Shown here piece after piece: positions 20,580-30,326 of a stretch of DNA of 64,000 bases. The stretch comes from Roseitalea porphyridii (GTDB lineage: Bacteria; Pseudomonadota; Alphaproteobacteria; Rhizobiales; Rhizobiaceae). How positions within the stretch are numbered: the stretch's first letter is position 1; every line of letters starts with the position of its first letter. The notes under the pieces are model-generated. The model was not told the DNA's origin and ran no database searches. It saw only the letters and a program-made list of their open reading frames with translations. The position numbers and the translations under genes are program-made. The DNA is taken from NCBI RefSeq assembly GCF_004331955.1, contig NZ_CP036532.1:3373501-3437500 (forward strand), read 5' to 3'.

Positions 20580-21548
20580 ATGCGCATATGGCATGCCGCG
20601 CTGGTCTTGGTCACGCTGGTCGTCATCGTTGCGGCCGTCGCGGTCGTTATGGCGTACCGGTCCGACATCGGCGCCGCCCGCGCGCGGCTTGCGGCCTACG
20701 ATGTGACCCGGATCGAGACGCGGAGCGGACCGCTGGCCTATGCCGAGGCGGGGACGGGGCCGGCAGTGCTGATGATCCACGGCTCGGGCGGCGGCTATGA
20801 TCAGGGGCTGGCGATGACGCGGCCGCTTGCCGAGCGCGGATACCGCGTGATCGCGCCCTCGCGCTTCGGCTATCCGGCAACGCCCTATCCGCAGGACCCG
20901 TCACTGCAGGCCCAGACGGACGCCTACGTGGACCTTCTCGATGCCCTTGGCCTTGAGGACGTGGTTGTCATGGGCGGTTCGGCCGGCGCAATCTCGGCCG
21001 TCGCGTTCGCCATCGACCACCCCGAGCGAACAAGGGCGCTGGTCGCCGTGGTGCCGGCCATACCCATACCCGGTCAGGCCCCCGTCGAGCCATGGTCACC
21101 TCTTCAGGAAAAGCTCGTCAGAGCCGCGCTGCGGTCCGACTTCCTGTTCTGGGCGGCGATCACCCTGTTCCCGGACCAGGTGACCGAAGCGGTCCTTGCC
21201 ACCGAGCCGGCCCTTGTCGCGGCGGCAAGCGAAGGGGAGCAGGCGCGCGTCGCCGCCATTCTCGACGCAATCCTTCCGGTCAGCCCCCGTGCCGAGGGCC
21301 TGCTTCACGACACCGCCGGCGTTTCCGGAATCAGCCTGGATTACGCCGCCGTCACCGTCCCGACGCTGGCGATTTCCGCCGAGGACGATCTCTATCGGAC
21401 CGACGAGGGCGCCCGGGCTCTCGCCGAGGCGGCCAGCGACGCCGAACTCATCGTCTTTGCCGATGGCGGCCATGTCTGGGTCGGTCGAAACGCCGATCTG
21501 TTCGACGCGATCGACGCGTTTATCGGCGGTCTCGACGAAGCCCGGTGA
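20580..21548 (+). CDS. Alpha/beta hydrolase, membrane-anchored
   Basis: The 322-residue protein has an N-terminal hydrophobic anchor (about 5-25), the oxyanion HGSGGG (67-72), nucleophile elbow GGSAG (Ser134), and C-terminal acid and histidine regions (SAEDDLYRT and DGGHVWVG). The ATG giving MRIWHAA has GGAAGG 8 bases upstream and was preferred over an earlier in-frame ATG. It probably faces the periplasm. Substrate unknown. It converges on sdhB with a 4-base gap. Confidence 0.85.
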   Translation: MRIWHAALVLVTLVVIVAAVAVVMAYRSDIGAARARLAAYDVTRIETRSGPLAYAEAGTGPAVLMIHGSGGGYDQGLAMTRPLAERGYRVIAPSRFGYPATPYPQDPSLQAQTDAYVDLLDALGLEDVVVMGGSAGAISAVAFAIDHPERTRALVAVVPAIPIPGQAPVEPWSPLQEKLVRAALRSDFLFWAAITLFPDQVTEAVLATEPALVAAASEGEQARVAAILDAILPVSPRAEGLLHDTAGVSGISLDYAAVTVPTLAISAEDDLYRTDEGARALAEAASDAELIVFADGGHVWVGRNADLFDAIDAFIGGLDEAR

Positions 21549-21552
21549 AGGG

Positions 21553-22332
21553 TCACACCCGCCGTTCGACCATCATCTTCTTGATCTCGGCGATCGCCTT
21601 GGCCGGGTTCAGGCCCTTCGGGCAGGCCTGGGTGCAGTTCATGATGGTGTGGCAGCGATAGAGCCGGAAGGGGTCTTCGAGCTGGTCGAGCCGGTCGCCG
21701 GTCGCCTCGTCGCGGCTGTCGATCAGCCAGCGATAGGCCTGCAGCAGCGTCGCCGGGCCCAGATAGCGGTCGCCGTTCCACCAGTAGGACGGGCACGCCG
21801 TCGTGCAGCAGGCGCAAAGGATGCATTCATAGAGCCCGTCGAGCTTGGCCCGATCCTCGTGGCTCTGCCGCCATTCCTTTTCCGGAGCCGGCGTCGTCGT
21901 CTTCAGCCAGGGCTCGATCTGCCGGTGCTGGGCGAAGAAGTGGGTCAGGTCGGGCACCAGGTCCTTGACCACCGGCATGTGCGGCAGCGGGTAGACCTTC
22001 ACCGCGCCGTCGACCTCGTCCATGCCCTTGGTGCAGGCGAGCGTGTTCGTGCCGTCGATGTTCATCGCGCAAGAGCCGCAAATGCCCTCGCGGCAGGACC
22101 GGCGCAGCGTCAGCGTTGGGTCGATCTTGTTCTTGATCCACAACAGGCCATCGAGAACCATCGGCCCGCAATCGTCGAGGTCGACATGGTAGGTATCGAG
22201 CCGCGGATTGGCATCATCGTCGGGCGACCAGCGATAGATGCGGAACTCCTTGATGTTGTTGGCGCCCTGGGGCCGCGCCCAGGTCCGGCCGGGCTCGATC
22301 GTAGAGTTCTTGGGAAGCGTCAGTTCAGCCAT
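21553..22332 (-). CDS. sdhB: Succinate dehydrogenase iron-sulfur subunit
   Basis: The 259-residue subunit carries electrons from SdhA to quinone. The [2Fe-2S] cysteines lie in [16 protein letters not shown], the [4Fe-4S] in [16 protein letters not shown] and the [3Fe-4S] in [17 protein letters not shown]. It is separated from sdhA by an OpgB-like gene of 530 codons, an unusual arrangement, and it has a likely promoter of its own just upstream. Confidence 0.97.
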   Translation of the reverse strand: MAELTLPKNSTIEPGRTWARPQGANNIKEFRIYRWSPDDDANPRLDTYHVDLDDCGPMVLDGLLWIKNKIDPTLTLRRSCREGICGSCAMNIDGTNTLACTKGMDEVDGAVKVYPLPHMPVVKDLVPDLTHFFAQHRQIEPWLKTTTPAPEKEWRQSHEDRAKLDGLYECILCACCTTACPSYWWNGDRYLGPATLLQAYRWLIDSRDEATGDRLDQLEDPFRLYRCHTIMNCTQACPKGLNPAKAIAEIKKMMVERRV

Positions 22333-22364
22333 GGAGTTCTCGTGCTGCGGTGCAATGCGCTGCG

Positions 22365-22393
22365 GTGATAGGCGACCATGGCCGATCGATCAA
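22365..22393 (-). promoter_or_regulatory. Candidate sdhB promoter
   Basis: On the minus strand CTTGATC and CTATCAC place TTGATC and TATCAC 17 bases apart, a good fit to the rhizobial pattern CTTGAC-N17-CTATAT. The predicted transcript starts about 25 bases before the sdhB ATG. A local promoter would compensate for the distance to sdhA. Confidence 0.5.
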
Positions 22394-22506
22394 GTTGGAC
22401 CAAGGTGCCGTCACCGGGTGCGATCTGGCAGGAGATTGGGGCGGCGGCACGTTCCGGTCAATCGGCCGGGGCATGATGTCACGGGCGGCGCATCGAATGG
22501 CGGCGT

Positions 22507-24099
22507 TCAGACGTCCGGTCCGATCGCCCACAGCCGGTTGCGCAGTTCGGTATCGGCGTAGATCGCCCGGTCGAGCCCGTCGAGCCCGTGCTCCTCGACC
22601 AGCGTCGGGCCCGCCGCGAAGGCCGACACGCCGACACCGGCGCGCCCGTCGACGGGCGCGTAGCCCATCAGGTCGAGCAGCGTCGGATAGATGTCCATCA
22701 TCGTCATGTCGCGTTCGATGACCTGCGGCTCGATGCCGGGACCGAAGGCGAAGAACAGGTTACGGCGATCGTGGTTCTGGAGCTGCCGGTAGATGGTGTT
22801 GCGCATCGCCAGATGATCGCTCTGGACGACGACGATGGTGTCGTCGAGATAACCACCCGCTTCCAGCCGCGTCAGCATCTCGGCCAGAAGTTCGTGCGTG
22901 CAGCGGAAGGCCCGCAAAGTCGGATCGGCCAGCCGCGCAACCGTCGGCCGACTGCGGCACGAGCGCGACACGAAACCCTTCGGTGCATGGCCGCCGATGT
23001 TGGTGACGGAAATCGCCCACGGCTCGCCGGACCGGTCCATGCGCGCGATCTCGCGCTCGGCGGCCGCATAGACGTCCTCGTCGTCCAGTCCCCATTCATT
23101 GCCGCCCAGCGGGAAGTCCGGGCGCAGTTCGGGAAAGCCGAGCCGGTTCGTCCAGCCGTGACTGGCCACGAACTTGTCGGTTCCGGCAAATCCCAGCGGC
23201 GCCGCCTTCATGAAGGTGGTCCGGTAGCCGTCGCGCGACAAGAGATCCGCAAGGCATGTCGCGGCCGGCAGGAAGCTGCGGTCGAGCACGTGGAAACTGT
23301 TTGTGCTGACCAGGCCGAGCGGCATCAGCGGCGTGCCGCAATGGGCGGCCACCTGTCCCGCCAGCGTCCAGTTGGTCAAGGCGGCCTCGTGAAGATTGCC
23401 AAGTTCGATGCCGCGCGCGGCGAACGGCGCGAGCGGCGCGAGAACGTCGCCGAAACCGCTCCCCTCGCCCAGCTTGGCCTCGCTGCTCTCAAGAAAGACA
23501 TGGATCAGGTTCGGGCGTTTGCCGCCCGGCGCCGGCAATTCGGCGGTGTCGACGAAACGGCTCTGGATCAGTTGCTCGGAGGCCGCCTGCGCATCGCCGA
23601 CATATTCGAGTGTGGCAAAGGTGAACGGGTTCAACAGCAGCAGCGGCGCGACCAGCACACGGTCGAACTTGCGGAAGCGGTGATCAACGGCCGCGATCAT
23701 CCAGACACCGGCGATCAGCAGCACGCACGAACCAAGTTCGAAGATCCATTGCTGCAGGAACGCCCCGACCACGCCGTTGGCGCGCGTGCCGTACTCCATG
23801 TGGAACAGGATCGGACCGATGCCGAAATGCCCGAACGCCATCGTCATGAAATACCAGAAGGCGAACAGGACCACCGGCAGCAGAACAAGCGGCGGCAGAA
23901 ACCGCAGCGGGAGCCGGTTCGGCTCGGTGGGCGCGAAAAAGCTCGCCAGCATCACGACCGCCGCCACGCCGATACTGGCCGTCGTCAGGGAGATGGCGAA
24001 GAGGCTCTGTGCGACCAGGCCAAGCGCGACCGCCGTCAGCGCGACGGCACCCATCCAGAGCCCTTGAGTTCTCGATCGCTGCTTGTCGGCCACGCTCAT
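22507..24099 (-). CDS. OpgB/MdoB-like phosphoglycerol transferase (sulfatase superfamily)
   Basis: The 530-residue protein has about five N-terminal transmembrane helices (within 1-170) and a periplasmic alkaline-phosphatase-superfamily domain. NLIHVFLESSEAKLG is followed by NWTLAGQVAAHCGTPL, which resembles the T-x-x-T-x-x-G-x-x-A-x-x-CG-x-PL active-site region of OpgB/MdoB, the phosphoglycerol transferase that decorates periplasmic glucans; QSDHLAMRNT supplies later metal ligands. The start MSVADK has GGGAGC upstream. In this order such enzymes modify cyclic beta-glucans (CgmB-like), but acceptor is inferred. The gene lies between sdhA and sdhB. Confidence 0.8.
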   Translation of the reverse strand: MSVADKQRSRTQGLWMGAVALTAVALGLVAQSLFAISLTTASIGVAAVVMLASFFAPTEPNRLPLRFLPPLVLLPVVLFAFWYFMTMAFGHFGIGPILFHMEYGTRANGVVGAFLQQWIFELGSCVLLIAGVWMIAAVDHRFRKFDRVLVAPLLLLNPFTFATLEYVGDAQAASEQLIQSRFVDTAELPAPGGKRPNLIHVFLESSEAKLGEGSGFGDVLAPLAPFAARGIELGNLHEAALTNWTLAGQVAAHCGTPLMPLGLVSTNSFHVLDRSFLPAATCLADLLSRDGYRTTFMKAAPLGFAGTDKFVASHGWTNRLGFPELRPDFPLGGNEWGLDDEDVYAAAEREIARMDRSGEPWAISVTNIGGHAPKGFVSRSCRSRPTVARLADPTLRAFRCTHELLAEMLTRLEAGGYLDDTIVVVQSDHLAMRNTIYRQLQNHDRRNLFFAFGPGIEPQVIERDMTMMDIYPTLLDLMGYAPVDGRAGVGVSAFAAGPTLVEEHGLDGLDRAIYADTELRNRLWAIGPDV

Positions 24100-24271
24100 G
24101 GCTTGCTCCCTGTCGACGCGGCGACATTGAGCGCGCAAGGCATTTCGTTTCGCTTAAGGCACCGCACATCCGCCGCCCGTCAACGGGTCGCGGACGCGCG
24201 ACATGGCTAACAGAGCGTTGATTTCGTCGGAACTGCCCGGCGGTCGGGCAGCACGGCGGAACGTGTCGAGC

Positions 24272-26119
24272 TCAATACACCCGCGCCTTGGGCGCGATCT
24301 TTTCGAGCGCGATGCCCTCGGCAAGAAGATCGGTGTGAACCGGCCGGTAGTCGAGCGTCACCGCGCCGGTCTCGCTCATCCATGACAGGGTGTGCTTGCG
24401 CCAGTTCTCGTCGTCGCGCCCGGCCATCGGCCCGTCCTTGAAATCCTCGCGGGCATGGGCGCCGCGGCTCTCCTTGCGCGCCTCGGCCGAATAGACCGTG
24501 GTGATCGCACAGGCCATCAGGTTTTCCAGTTCCAGCGTCTCGACCAGGTCCGAGTTCCAGATCATCGACCGGTCGGTGACGTTGAGGTCGGCCAGTCCCT
24601 GAAAGGCGGCGTCCATGCGTCGGCAGCCCTGTTCGAGCGTCTCCTGGGTGCGGAAGACGGCGGCGTCCTCCTGCATGATCTTCTGCATCTTCTCGCGCAG
24701 TTCCGCCGTCGGCGTGCCGCCCGAGGCGTGCCGCAACCGGTCGAAGCGGTCCATGATCTTCTCGCACGCCGCCTCGTTGATGGCCGGCACCGGAGCCTCG
24801 CGGTCGATCACCTCGCCGGCGCGGATCGCGGCGGCGCGGCCGAAGACGACAAGATCGATCAGCGAGTTCGACCCCAGCCGGTTGGCGCCGTGCACCGAGG
24901 CGCAGCCGGCTTCCCCGACGGCCATCAGGCCGGGGGCGATCCGGTCGGGCTCGCCCTCGGTCGGGTTGAGCACCTCGCCCCAATAGTTGGTAGGGATGCC
25001 GCCCATATTGTAGTGGACCGTCGGCAGCACCGGGATGGGATCCTTGGTGACGTCGACGCCGGCGAAGATCTTGGCGCTTTCGGAAATGCCGGGAAGCCGC
25101 TCGGCCAGAACCGCCGGATCGAGATGGTCGAGGTGCAGGAAGATGTGATCGGCGTTCTTGCCGACGCCCCGGCCTTCGCGGATTTCCATCGTCATGCAGC
25201 GCGAGACGACGTCACGCGAAGCCAGATCCTTGGCCGAAGGGGCATAGCGCTCCATGAAGCGCTCGCCTTCCGAATTGACCAGATATCCGCCCTCGCCACG
25301 CGCGCCCTCGGTGATCAGGCAGCCCGCGCCATAGATGCCGGTCGGGTGGAACTGCACGAACTCCATGTCCTGCAAGGGCAGGCCGGCGCGGGCGATCATG
25401 CCGTTGCCGTCGCCGGTGCAGGTGTGCGCAGAGGTCGCCGAGAAATAGGCGCGGCCATAGCCGCCGGTCGCCAGCACCACCATCTTGGCCGAAAAGCGGT
25501 GGATCGTGCCGTCGTCGAGGTTCCAGGCGACAACGCCCGTGCAGGCACCCTCATCGTCCATGATCAGGTCGATGGCAAAATACTCGATGAAGAACTGCGC
25601 GTTGTTCTTCAGGCTCTGGCCGTAGAGCGTGTGCAGGATGGCATGGCCCGTGCGGTCGGCGGCCGCGCAGGTGCGCTGCACGGGCGGGCCTTCGCCGTAA
25701 TTCTGCATGTGGCCGCCGAACGGCCGCTGATAGATGCGCCCGTCCTCGGTGCGCGAGAACGGCACGCCGTAATGTTCGAGCTCGTAGACGGCCTTGGGCG
25801 CTTCCATCGCCAGATACTGCATGGCGTCGACATCGCCGAGCCAGTCCGAGCCCTTGACGGTGTCGTACATGTGCCACTGCCAGCTGTCGGGCGTCATGTT
25901 CTGAAGGCTCGCGGCAATGCCGCCCTGCGCGGCGACCGTGTGCGAGCGCGTCGGAAAGACCTTGGTGATGCAGGCGGTGCGAAGCCCCTGTTCGGCCATG
26001 CCGAGCGTCGCCCGCAGGCCCGCCCCGCCGGCGCCGACCACGACGACGTCGAACTTGTGGTCCTCGAACGTGTAGGCGCGGCCGTTCGCGCCCGCCGCGC
26101 CGTTGCCGTTGGTGCTCAT
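24272..26119 (-). CDS. sdhA: Succinate dehydrogenase flavoprotein subunit
   Basis: The 615-residue flavoprotein oxidises succinate to fumarate. It has the FAD dinucleotide fold ([14 protein letters not shown]), the covalent-FAD histidine in [30 protein letters not shown], and the active-site end [17 protein letters not shown]. It follows sdhD by one base. Length matches the family. Confidence 0.98.
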   Translation of the reverse strand: MSTNGNGAAGANGRAYTFEDHKFDVVVVGAGGAGLRATLGMAEQGLRTACITKVFPTRSHTVAAQGGIAASLQNMTPDSWQWHMYDTVKGSDWLGDVDAMQYLAMEAPKAVYELEHYGVPFSRTEDGRIYQRPFGGHMQNYGEGPPVQRTCAAADRTGHAILHTLYGQSLKNNAQFFIEYFAIDLIMDDEGACTGVVAWNLDDGTIHRFSAKMVVLATGGYGRAYFSATSAHTCTGDGNGMIARAGLPLQDMEFVQFHPTGIYGAGCLITEGARGEGGYLVNSEGERFMERYAPSAKDLASRDVVSRCMTMEIREGRGVGKNADHIFLHLDHLDPAVLAERLPGISESAKIFAGVDVTKDPIPVLPTVHYNMGGIPTNYWGEVLNPTEGEPDRIAPGLMAVGEAGCASVHGANRLGSNSLIDLVVFGRAAAIRAGEVIDREAPVPAINEAACEKIMDRFDRLRHASGGTPTAELREKMQKIMQEDAAVFRTQETLEQGCRRMDAAFQGLADLNVTDRSMIWNSDLVETLELENLMACAITTVYSAEARKESRGAHAREDFKDGPMAGRDDENWRKHTLSWMSETGAVTLDYRPVHTDLLAEGIALEKIAPKARVY

Positions 26120-26120
26120 G

Positions 26121-26501
26121 TCAGCTTCCGAAACCCATTTTCAGTATGGCGAAGATCGCCGTCAGCGCGACGATGATGGTGAAGGCGATGTTGGCGAACA
26201 GCAGCGTGAACTTCAGCGCTTCGCCGTGGAAATAGTCCTCGATGATCACCTGCATGCCGAGCTTGGCGTGGTAGAGCGCCGAGACCACCACGGCGAGCAT
26301 GACGACCGCGACGAACGGATTGCCGAAGGCGGCGGTGACCGAGGCGTGGTCGCGTCCGACCAGCGACATCAGGATGAAGACGAAGGCGATCAGCAGCGGC
26401 ACGTTGGCAAGGCCGGTCAGGCGCTGCCGCCAGAAATGCTCGGTGCCGTCCTTGGCCGAGCCAAGGCCCCTGGCGCGCTTGAGCGGTGTCATGATCGACA
26501 T
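26121..26501 (-). CDS. sdhD: Succinate dehydrogenase membrane anchor subunit
   Basis: The 126-residue anchor has three transmembrane helices and the heme/quinone-site motif [15 protein letters not shown]. The start [19 protein letters not shown] is the family N-terminus, 11 bases after sdhC; the longer open frame upstream overlaps sdhC. Together with SdhC it anchors the complex and binds quinone. Confidence 0.95.
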   Translation of the reverse strand: MSIMTPLKRARGLGSAKDGTEHFWRQRLTGLANVPLLIAFVFILMSLVGRDHASVTAAFGNPFVAVVMLAVVVSALYHAKLGMQVIIEDYFHGEALKFTLLFANIAFTIIVALTAIFAILKMGFGS

Positions 26502-26512
26502 GGGCGGTCTCC

Positions 26513-26944
26513 TCAGCGTGCGATCAGGGCGATCAGCCAGATCAGGACGGTCAGCGCGGCCGATCCGACGAAGGTGGCGTAGGCGAGCCGGGTCGAGACC
26601 GGCTTGCTGTCGAAGAGGCCCATGTCCCAAAGGAAATGCCGCACGCCTCCCAGCATGTGATGCATCAGCACCCACGTGTAGCCGAACAGGATCAGAAGGC
26701 CGAACCACGAACTCAGGAACCCGTTCGCCCAGGCGAATGCGCCCGGCCCCGCGGCGGCCGCGACCAGCCACCATGCGATCAGCAAGGTGCCGAAATAGAG
26801 CGCCGCACCGGTGGCGCGATGCAGGATGGAGGCGACCATCGTGGGAATGAAACGGTAGACGCTCAGGTGCGGCGACAGCGGCCTGGGTCTGGCGTTTTTC
26901 GTGCCGGCCTGGCCTGCGCCGGCCGATGAGCTTGTCGAGGACAC
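26513..26944 (-). CDS. sdhC: Succinate dehydrogenase cytochrome b556 subunit
   Basis: The 143-residue subunit has three transmembrane helices. PLSPHLSVYRF and SILHRATGAALYFG are the family signature, and HHMLGGVRHFLWD carries the heme histidine. The start is a GTG preceded by AAGGGGA; no ATG in frame gives a sensible N-terminus. It is the first gene of the sdhCDA unit, with a good promoter about 70 bases upstream. Confidence 0.95.
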   Translation of the reverse strand: MSSTSSSAGAGQAGTKNARPRPLSPHLSVYRFIPTMVASILHRATGAALYFGTLLIAWWLVAAAAGPGAFAWANGFLSSWFGLLILFGYTWVLMHHMLGGVRHFLWDMGLFDSKPVSTRLAYATFVGSAALTVLIWLIALIAR

Positions 26945-27014
26945 GGCTTTCCCCTTGATCGTCCCGATTGCGCGACGGCGCTGCCCCGGGGCGCGCCGCT
27001 TCTGTTTGAGGCTC

Positions 27015-27043
27015 GTTCTAGAGCGCGTTTCGCACTGCGTCAA
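27015..27043 (-). promoter_or_regulatory. Candidate sdhC promoter
   Basis: On the minus strand TTGACG and TAGAAC are separated by exactly 17 bases, close to the alphaproteobacterial sigma-70 consensus. The predicted transcript starts about 60 bases before the sdhC GTG. Confidence 0.6.
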
Positions 27044-27151
27044 AGGCCCTGCGTCACGATGCCATGGGCAATTGGTCTCAAGCGCGGAAAGGCGCCGAAA
27101 GCGTTTTTCTTTCAATCGATTGTAGAGCGCCCCGCGTCGCGGATGCGCCAA

Positions 27152-27487
27152 TCAGCGGCGGCAGTCGGTCGGTGCGCCGCCCGAGCCCTGCGCGAACCAG
27201 CTCGCCGTGCGGCCGGCGAAGACCAGCGCATAGCCCGTCTTGGCGTAGCGTTCGCGCTGGCCGGGCGGATCGGGCGGCAGCGACACGGTGAAACCGCGGC
27301 TGTCGTCCACCTCGATGCCGCTGCCGGTGCGGCGGATCGTCAGTTGGACGCCCTTGGTGCACGACCAGTTGGCGAGCCGCGGCTGGCTGCCCTGGGTGAC
27401 ACCGACATCGCCACCGCCGACGCAGGCGGCGAGCGGCACGGTTGCGGCGAGCGCGGCGGCGGTCAGGAAAACACGAATCGTAGCCAT
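27152..27487 (-). CDS. Small lipoprotein, MliC-like
   Basis: The 111-residue product has a lipobox PLAAC (acylated Cys22). The mature part (WSCTKGVQLTI...RYAKTGYALVFAGRTASWFAQG...DC) resembles the MliC/PliC lysozyme-inhibitor beta-barrel, with two conserved cysteines and a Gly/Ala-Ser-Trp loop. This match is by pattern and only moderate. It probably sits in the outer or inner membrane facing the periplasm. It lies 49 bases downstream of the sigma-factor gene on the same strand. Confidence 0.7.
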   Translation of the reverse strand: MATIRVFLTAAALAATVPLAACVGGGDVGVTQGSQPRLANWSCTKGVQLTIRRTGSGIEVDDSRGFTVSLPPDPPGQRERYAKTGYALVFAGRTASWFAQGSGGAPTDCRR

Positions 27488-27536
27488 GGGCGCTGATTAC
27501 GCCACGCAACCGGGCACGGCAAGCCGATGCGCCCTC

Positions 27537-28109
27537 TCAGAAATCGGTATCGACCCTGGCGTCCTGCTCGAGCGCCCGCCGCAGCCGGCCGAAGGCGAGG
27601 CGGATGCGCGACTTCACCGTTCCGAGCGGCAGGCCCGTCTCCTCGGCGATGCGGCTGTGCGAATAGCCCAGGAAGAACGCCATCCGGACCAGGCCCACCT
27701 GCTCCTCGGGCAATTCGGCCATCGCCTCGCGGACACGCTCGTCGCGCTGTTCGTCATCCATGGTCGCGTCCGGCAGCACCGGCTCGGCCGGCTGCAGCAT
27801 CGGATCGTCCGGATCGAGCAAGCCGCTCTTGTCGCGCCGGACCGCATCGATCCGCCGGTTCCGCGCCACCCGGAACAGCCAGGTCGACAGCGACGACTTG
27901 GCCGGATCGAACAGGTGCGCCTTGTGCCACAGCACGATCATGACCTCCTGCGCGATGTCCTCGGCCGCTTCGTCGCCGAGGCCGAGCCGGCGCAGATAGG
28001 CCTTGATCCTGGGGGCGAAGAAGTCGAACAGCTCGGTGAACGCCAACCTGTCGCGGTCGTTCGCCACGCGCGCGGCGAGCGCGGCAAAGTGTCTGTGCTG
28101 TTCGCTCAT
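27537..28109 (-). CDS. ECF-type RNA polymerase sigma factor (RpoE, ECF11-like)
   Basis: The 190-residue sigma factor has region 2 (FTELFDFFAPRIKAYLRRLG, WLFRVARNRRIDAVRR) and region 4 (LPEEQVGLVRMAFFLGYSHSRIAEETGLPLGTVKSRIRLA). The region 2 wording strongly resembles the Rhodobacter RpoE partner of the ChrR zinc anti-sigma factor (singlet-oxygen response). No ChrR-like gene lies next to it, which is odd for that group. The start MSEQHRHFAAL was chosen by family fit. Confidence 0.88.
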   Translation of the reverse strand: MSEQHRHFAALAARVANDRDRLAFTELFDFFAPRIKAYLRRLGLGDEAAEDIAQEVMIVLWHKAHLFDPAKSSLSTWLFRVARNRRIDAVRRDKSGLLDPDDPMLQPAEPVLPDATMDDEQRDERVREAMAELPEEQVGLVRMAFFLGYSHSRIAEETGLPLGTVKSRIRLAFGRLRRALEQDARVDTDF

Positions 28110-28462
28110 AGGACGGTTCTGGTTCCGGTCAGGTGGACCCGCGCGGCGGTATCGGGCGGCGGCGACCGCCCGCTCGGCGCGCTCAGCCGACATTCAACCA
28201 ATTTGCCGAACAAAGTCAAACTGTTGCCGTTTTCGTTCACGACAAGCGCCGGCACGGGCCGTGACCGGGGGCGGACACGGCCCGACTTGCGGCGATCTTT
28301 CAATGCCGACAAGCCGTTTCGGGCCGGGCCTTGGTGGAACCGTTTAAGATTTGGTAACCATCTTTTGGCCATGCTGGACGGCAAAGGCGAACGGTTGAAC
28401 CGGGCGCGCAACGGCGATGCCTTCACGTCGATGCGGCGCCCTCCGAAAACCTGGTAGGGACT
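28110..28462. other. 353-base intergenic region between sigma factor and ialB
   Basis: It holds the divergent upstream regions of the sigma factor and ialB genes. A perfect 9-bp inverted repeat (CGGGCCGTG / CACGGCCCG, 28255-28284) lies near the middle. TTAAGATTTGGTAAC (28344-28358) is only a poor CtrA-like match. No gene was seen. Confidence 0.5.
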
Positions 28463-28978
28463 ATGCTTCACGCACAACGAGTTACGACCGCGACCATCAC
28501 GGCCATGATGGTGCTGCTGGGCACGATTGCCGCGCAGGCGCAATCGCAGGAGCGCATCGGCCAGTTCAACGATTGGGGCGCGATCAGCTATCAGTCGCCG
28601 AACGGCAAGGTCTGCTACGTGGTGTCCGTGCCGCTGACCAAGCAGCCGAGCAACGTCAACCACGGCGACAACTTCTTCGTGGTGACCCAGCGGCGCGGCC
28701 AGAACGTGACCTTCGAGCCGCAGTTCATCGCCGGATACGCGCTGCGCGAGGGCTCCAAGGTGACCGTCACCGTCGACGGCAGACCCTTCTCCTTCTTCAC
28801 CAAGGACAATGCGGCCTGGACCGACAACGCCGCCGAGGATCCCGCCCTGGTCGCGGCCATGAGGGCCGGCGCCCGCATGGTGGTCGAGGCGACGTCCCGG
28901 CGCGGCACCGACACCACCTACGAATACTCGCTTTCGGGCGTCACCGCCGCGCTCGACGCCATCGGCTCCTGCCAGTAG
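28463..28978 (+). CDS. Invasion-associated locus B (IalB) family protein
   Basis: The 171-residue exported protein has a signal peptide (about 1-26, ending AQA) and the IalB-family body (FNDWGAISYQSPNGKVCYVVS, FFVVTQRRGQNV, YEYSLSGVTAAL), with a C-terminal cysteine. IalB-type proteins are periplasmic or outer-membrane associated; their function outside Bartonella is not established. It is followed by rlmN, as in many Rhizobiales. Confidence 0.88.
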   Translation: MLHAQRVTTATITAMMVLLGTIAAQAQSQERIGQFNDWGAISYQSPNGKVCYVVSVPLTKQPSNVNHGDNFFVVTQRRGQNVTFEPQFIAGYALREGSKVTVTVDGRPFSFFTKDNAAWTDNAAEDPALVAAMRAGARMVVEATSRRGTDTTYEYSLSGVTAALDAIGSCQ

Positions 28979-29002
28979 CCGCACTGTTCCGCGCGCCCCT
29001 GC

Positions 29003-29021
29003 GGGCCGGGCGAGCCGGCCC
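29003..29021 (+). terminator. Hairpin after ialB
   Basis: GGGCCGG/CCGGCCC with a 5-base loop lies 25 bases after the ialB stop. The following sequence is only weakly T-rich (GTCCTTGCGTT), so termination may be partial. Confidence 0.45.
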
Positions 29022-29089
29022 GTCCTTGCGTTACGGGCCTTCATGGCACATATGCGCCTGATACCGAATGCAGGCGGAAACGCACCGAA

Positions 29090-30325
29090 ATGGCCGCAAC
29101 GCTCGACATGCGCGATGACACCGTACGCGCGGCGCTTTCCGCCGCGCAGACGGCGCGCGTCGACGAACGGCCCTCGCTCGTCGGCCTGACCCGCGAAGGG
29201 CTCGGCGACGCGCTGCGCGAGATCGGCGTGCCCGACCGTCAGATCAGGATGCGCGTCAGCCAGCTCTGGCATTGGCTCTATGTGCGCGGCGTCGGCGAAT
29301 TCGCCGCCATGAGCAACGTCTCCAAGGACCTCAAGACGGCACTCGCCGAGCGCTTCACGATCGCCGGCCCCGAGATCGTCGAGGAGCAGGTGTCCGCCGA
29401 CGGAACGCGCAAATGGCTGCTGCGCTTTCCGCCCCGTGGCGCCGGCCGTCCCGTCGAGGTGGAAACCGTCTACATTCCCGAGGAAGGCCGAGGCACGCTT
29501 TGCGTCTCGAGCCAGGTCGGCTGCACGCTGACCTGCACCTTCTGCCACACCGGCACGCAGAGGCTCGTGCGCAACCTGACCGCCGGCGAAATCGTCGCAC
29601 AGGTTCTGCTCGCCCGCCGGCGGCTCGGCGATTTTCCCGATGCCGACACGCCGCAGGGCGCGATCGTCCCCGCCGAGGGGCGCAAGGTCTCCAACATCGT
29701 CATGATGGGCATGGGCGAGCCGCTCTACAATTACGATCACGTGCGCGACGCCATCAAGGTGTTCACCGACGGCGAGGGCCTGTCGCTCTCCAAGCGCCGC
29801 GTGACGCTGTCCACTTCGGGCGTGGTCCCGAAGATCGTTCCCATCGGCGAAGAGACCGGCGCGATGCTGGCGATCTCGCTGCACGCGGTCAACGACGAGT
29901 TGCGCGACGTGCTTGTGCCGATCAACAGGAAGTATCCGCTCGCCGACCTGCTCGATGCCTGCCGCGCCTATCCGGGCCTGTCGAACGCCCGGCGCATCAC
30001 CTTCGAATATGTGATGCTCAAGGGCGTCAACGATTCCATGGCCGACGCGAAGGAACTGGTCCGGCTGCTGCGCGGCATTCCGGCCAAGATCAACCTGATC
30101 CCGTTCAACAAGTGGCCCGGCTCGGACTATGAATGTTCGGACTGGGACCAGATCGAGAAGTTCGCCGACTTCATCAATGCGCAGGGCTACGCTTCGCCGA
30201 TTCGCACGCCGCGCGGCCAGGACATCCTTGCCGCCTGCGGCCAGCTCAAGTCGGAATCGGAACGCATGAAGAAGACCGAGCGTCTCGCCTACGAGGCGGC
30301 GATGATCGCCGGCCACGGCGACTGA
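29090..30325 (+). CDS. rlmN: Dual-specificity 23S rRNA/tRNA adenine-C2 methyltransferase RlmN
   Basis: The 411-residue radical-SAM enzyme methylates A2503 of 23S rRNA and A37 of some tRNAs. The iron-sulfur cysteines are in [12 protein letters not shown] (Cys145, 149, 152), the GMGEP SAM motif is present ([11 protein letters not shown]), and the reactive C-terminal cysteine lies in LAACGQL. The order ialB-rlmN fits relatives. The next gene begins one base after its stop. Confidence 0.97.
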   Translation: MAATLDMRDDTVRAALSAAQTARVDERPSLVGLTREGLGDALREIGVPDRQIRMRVSQLWHWLYVRGVGEFAAMSNVSKDLKTALAERFTIAGPEIVEEQVSADGTRKWLLRFPPRGAGRPVEVETVYIPEEGRGTLCVSSQVGCTLTCTFCHTGTQRLVRNLTAGEIVAQVLLARRRLGDFPDADTPQGAIVPAEGRKVSNIVMMGMGEPLYNYDHVRDAIKVFTDGEGLSLSKRRVTLSTSGVVPKIVPIGEETGAMLAISLHAVNDELRDVLVPINRKYPLADLLDACRAYPGLSNARRITFEYVMLKGVNDSMADAKELVRLLRGIPAKINLIPFNKWPGSDYECSDWDQIEKFADFINAQGYASPIRTPRGQDILAACGQLKSESERMKKTERLAYEAAMIAGHGD

Positions 30326-30326
30326 T

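Noticed and set aside
28106-30316. Long minus-strand frame across ialB and rlmN
   Set aside because: Opposite two well-conserved genes and spans an intergenic region; no product recognised.
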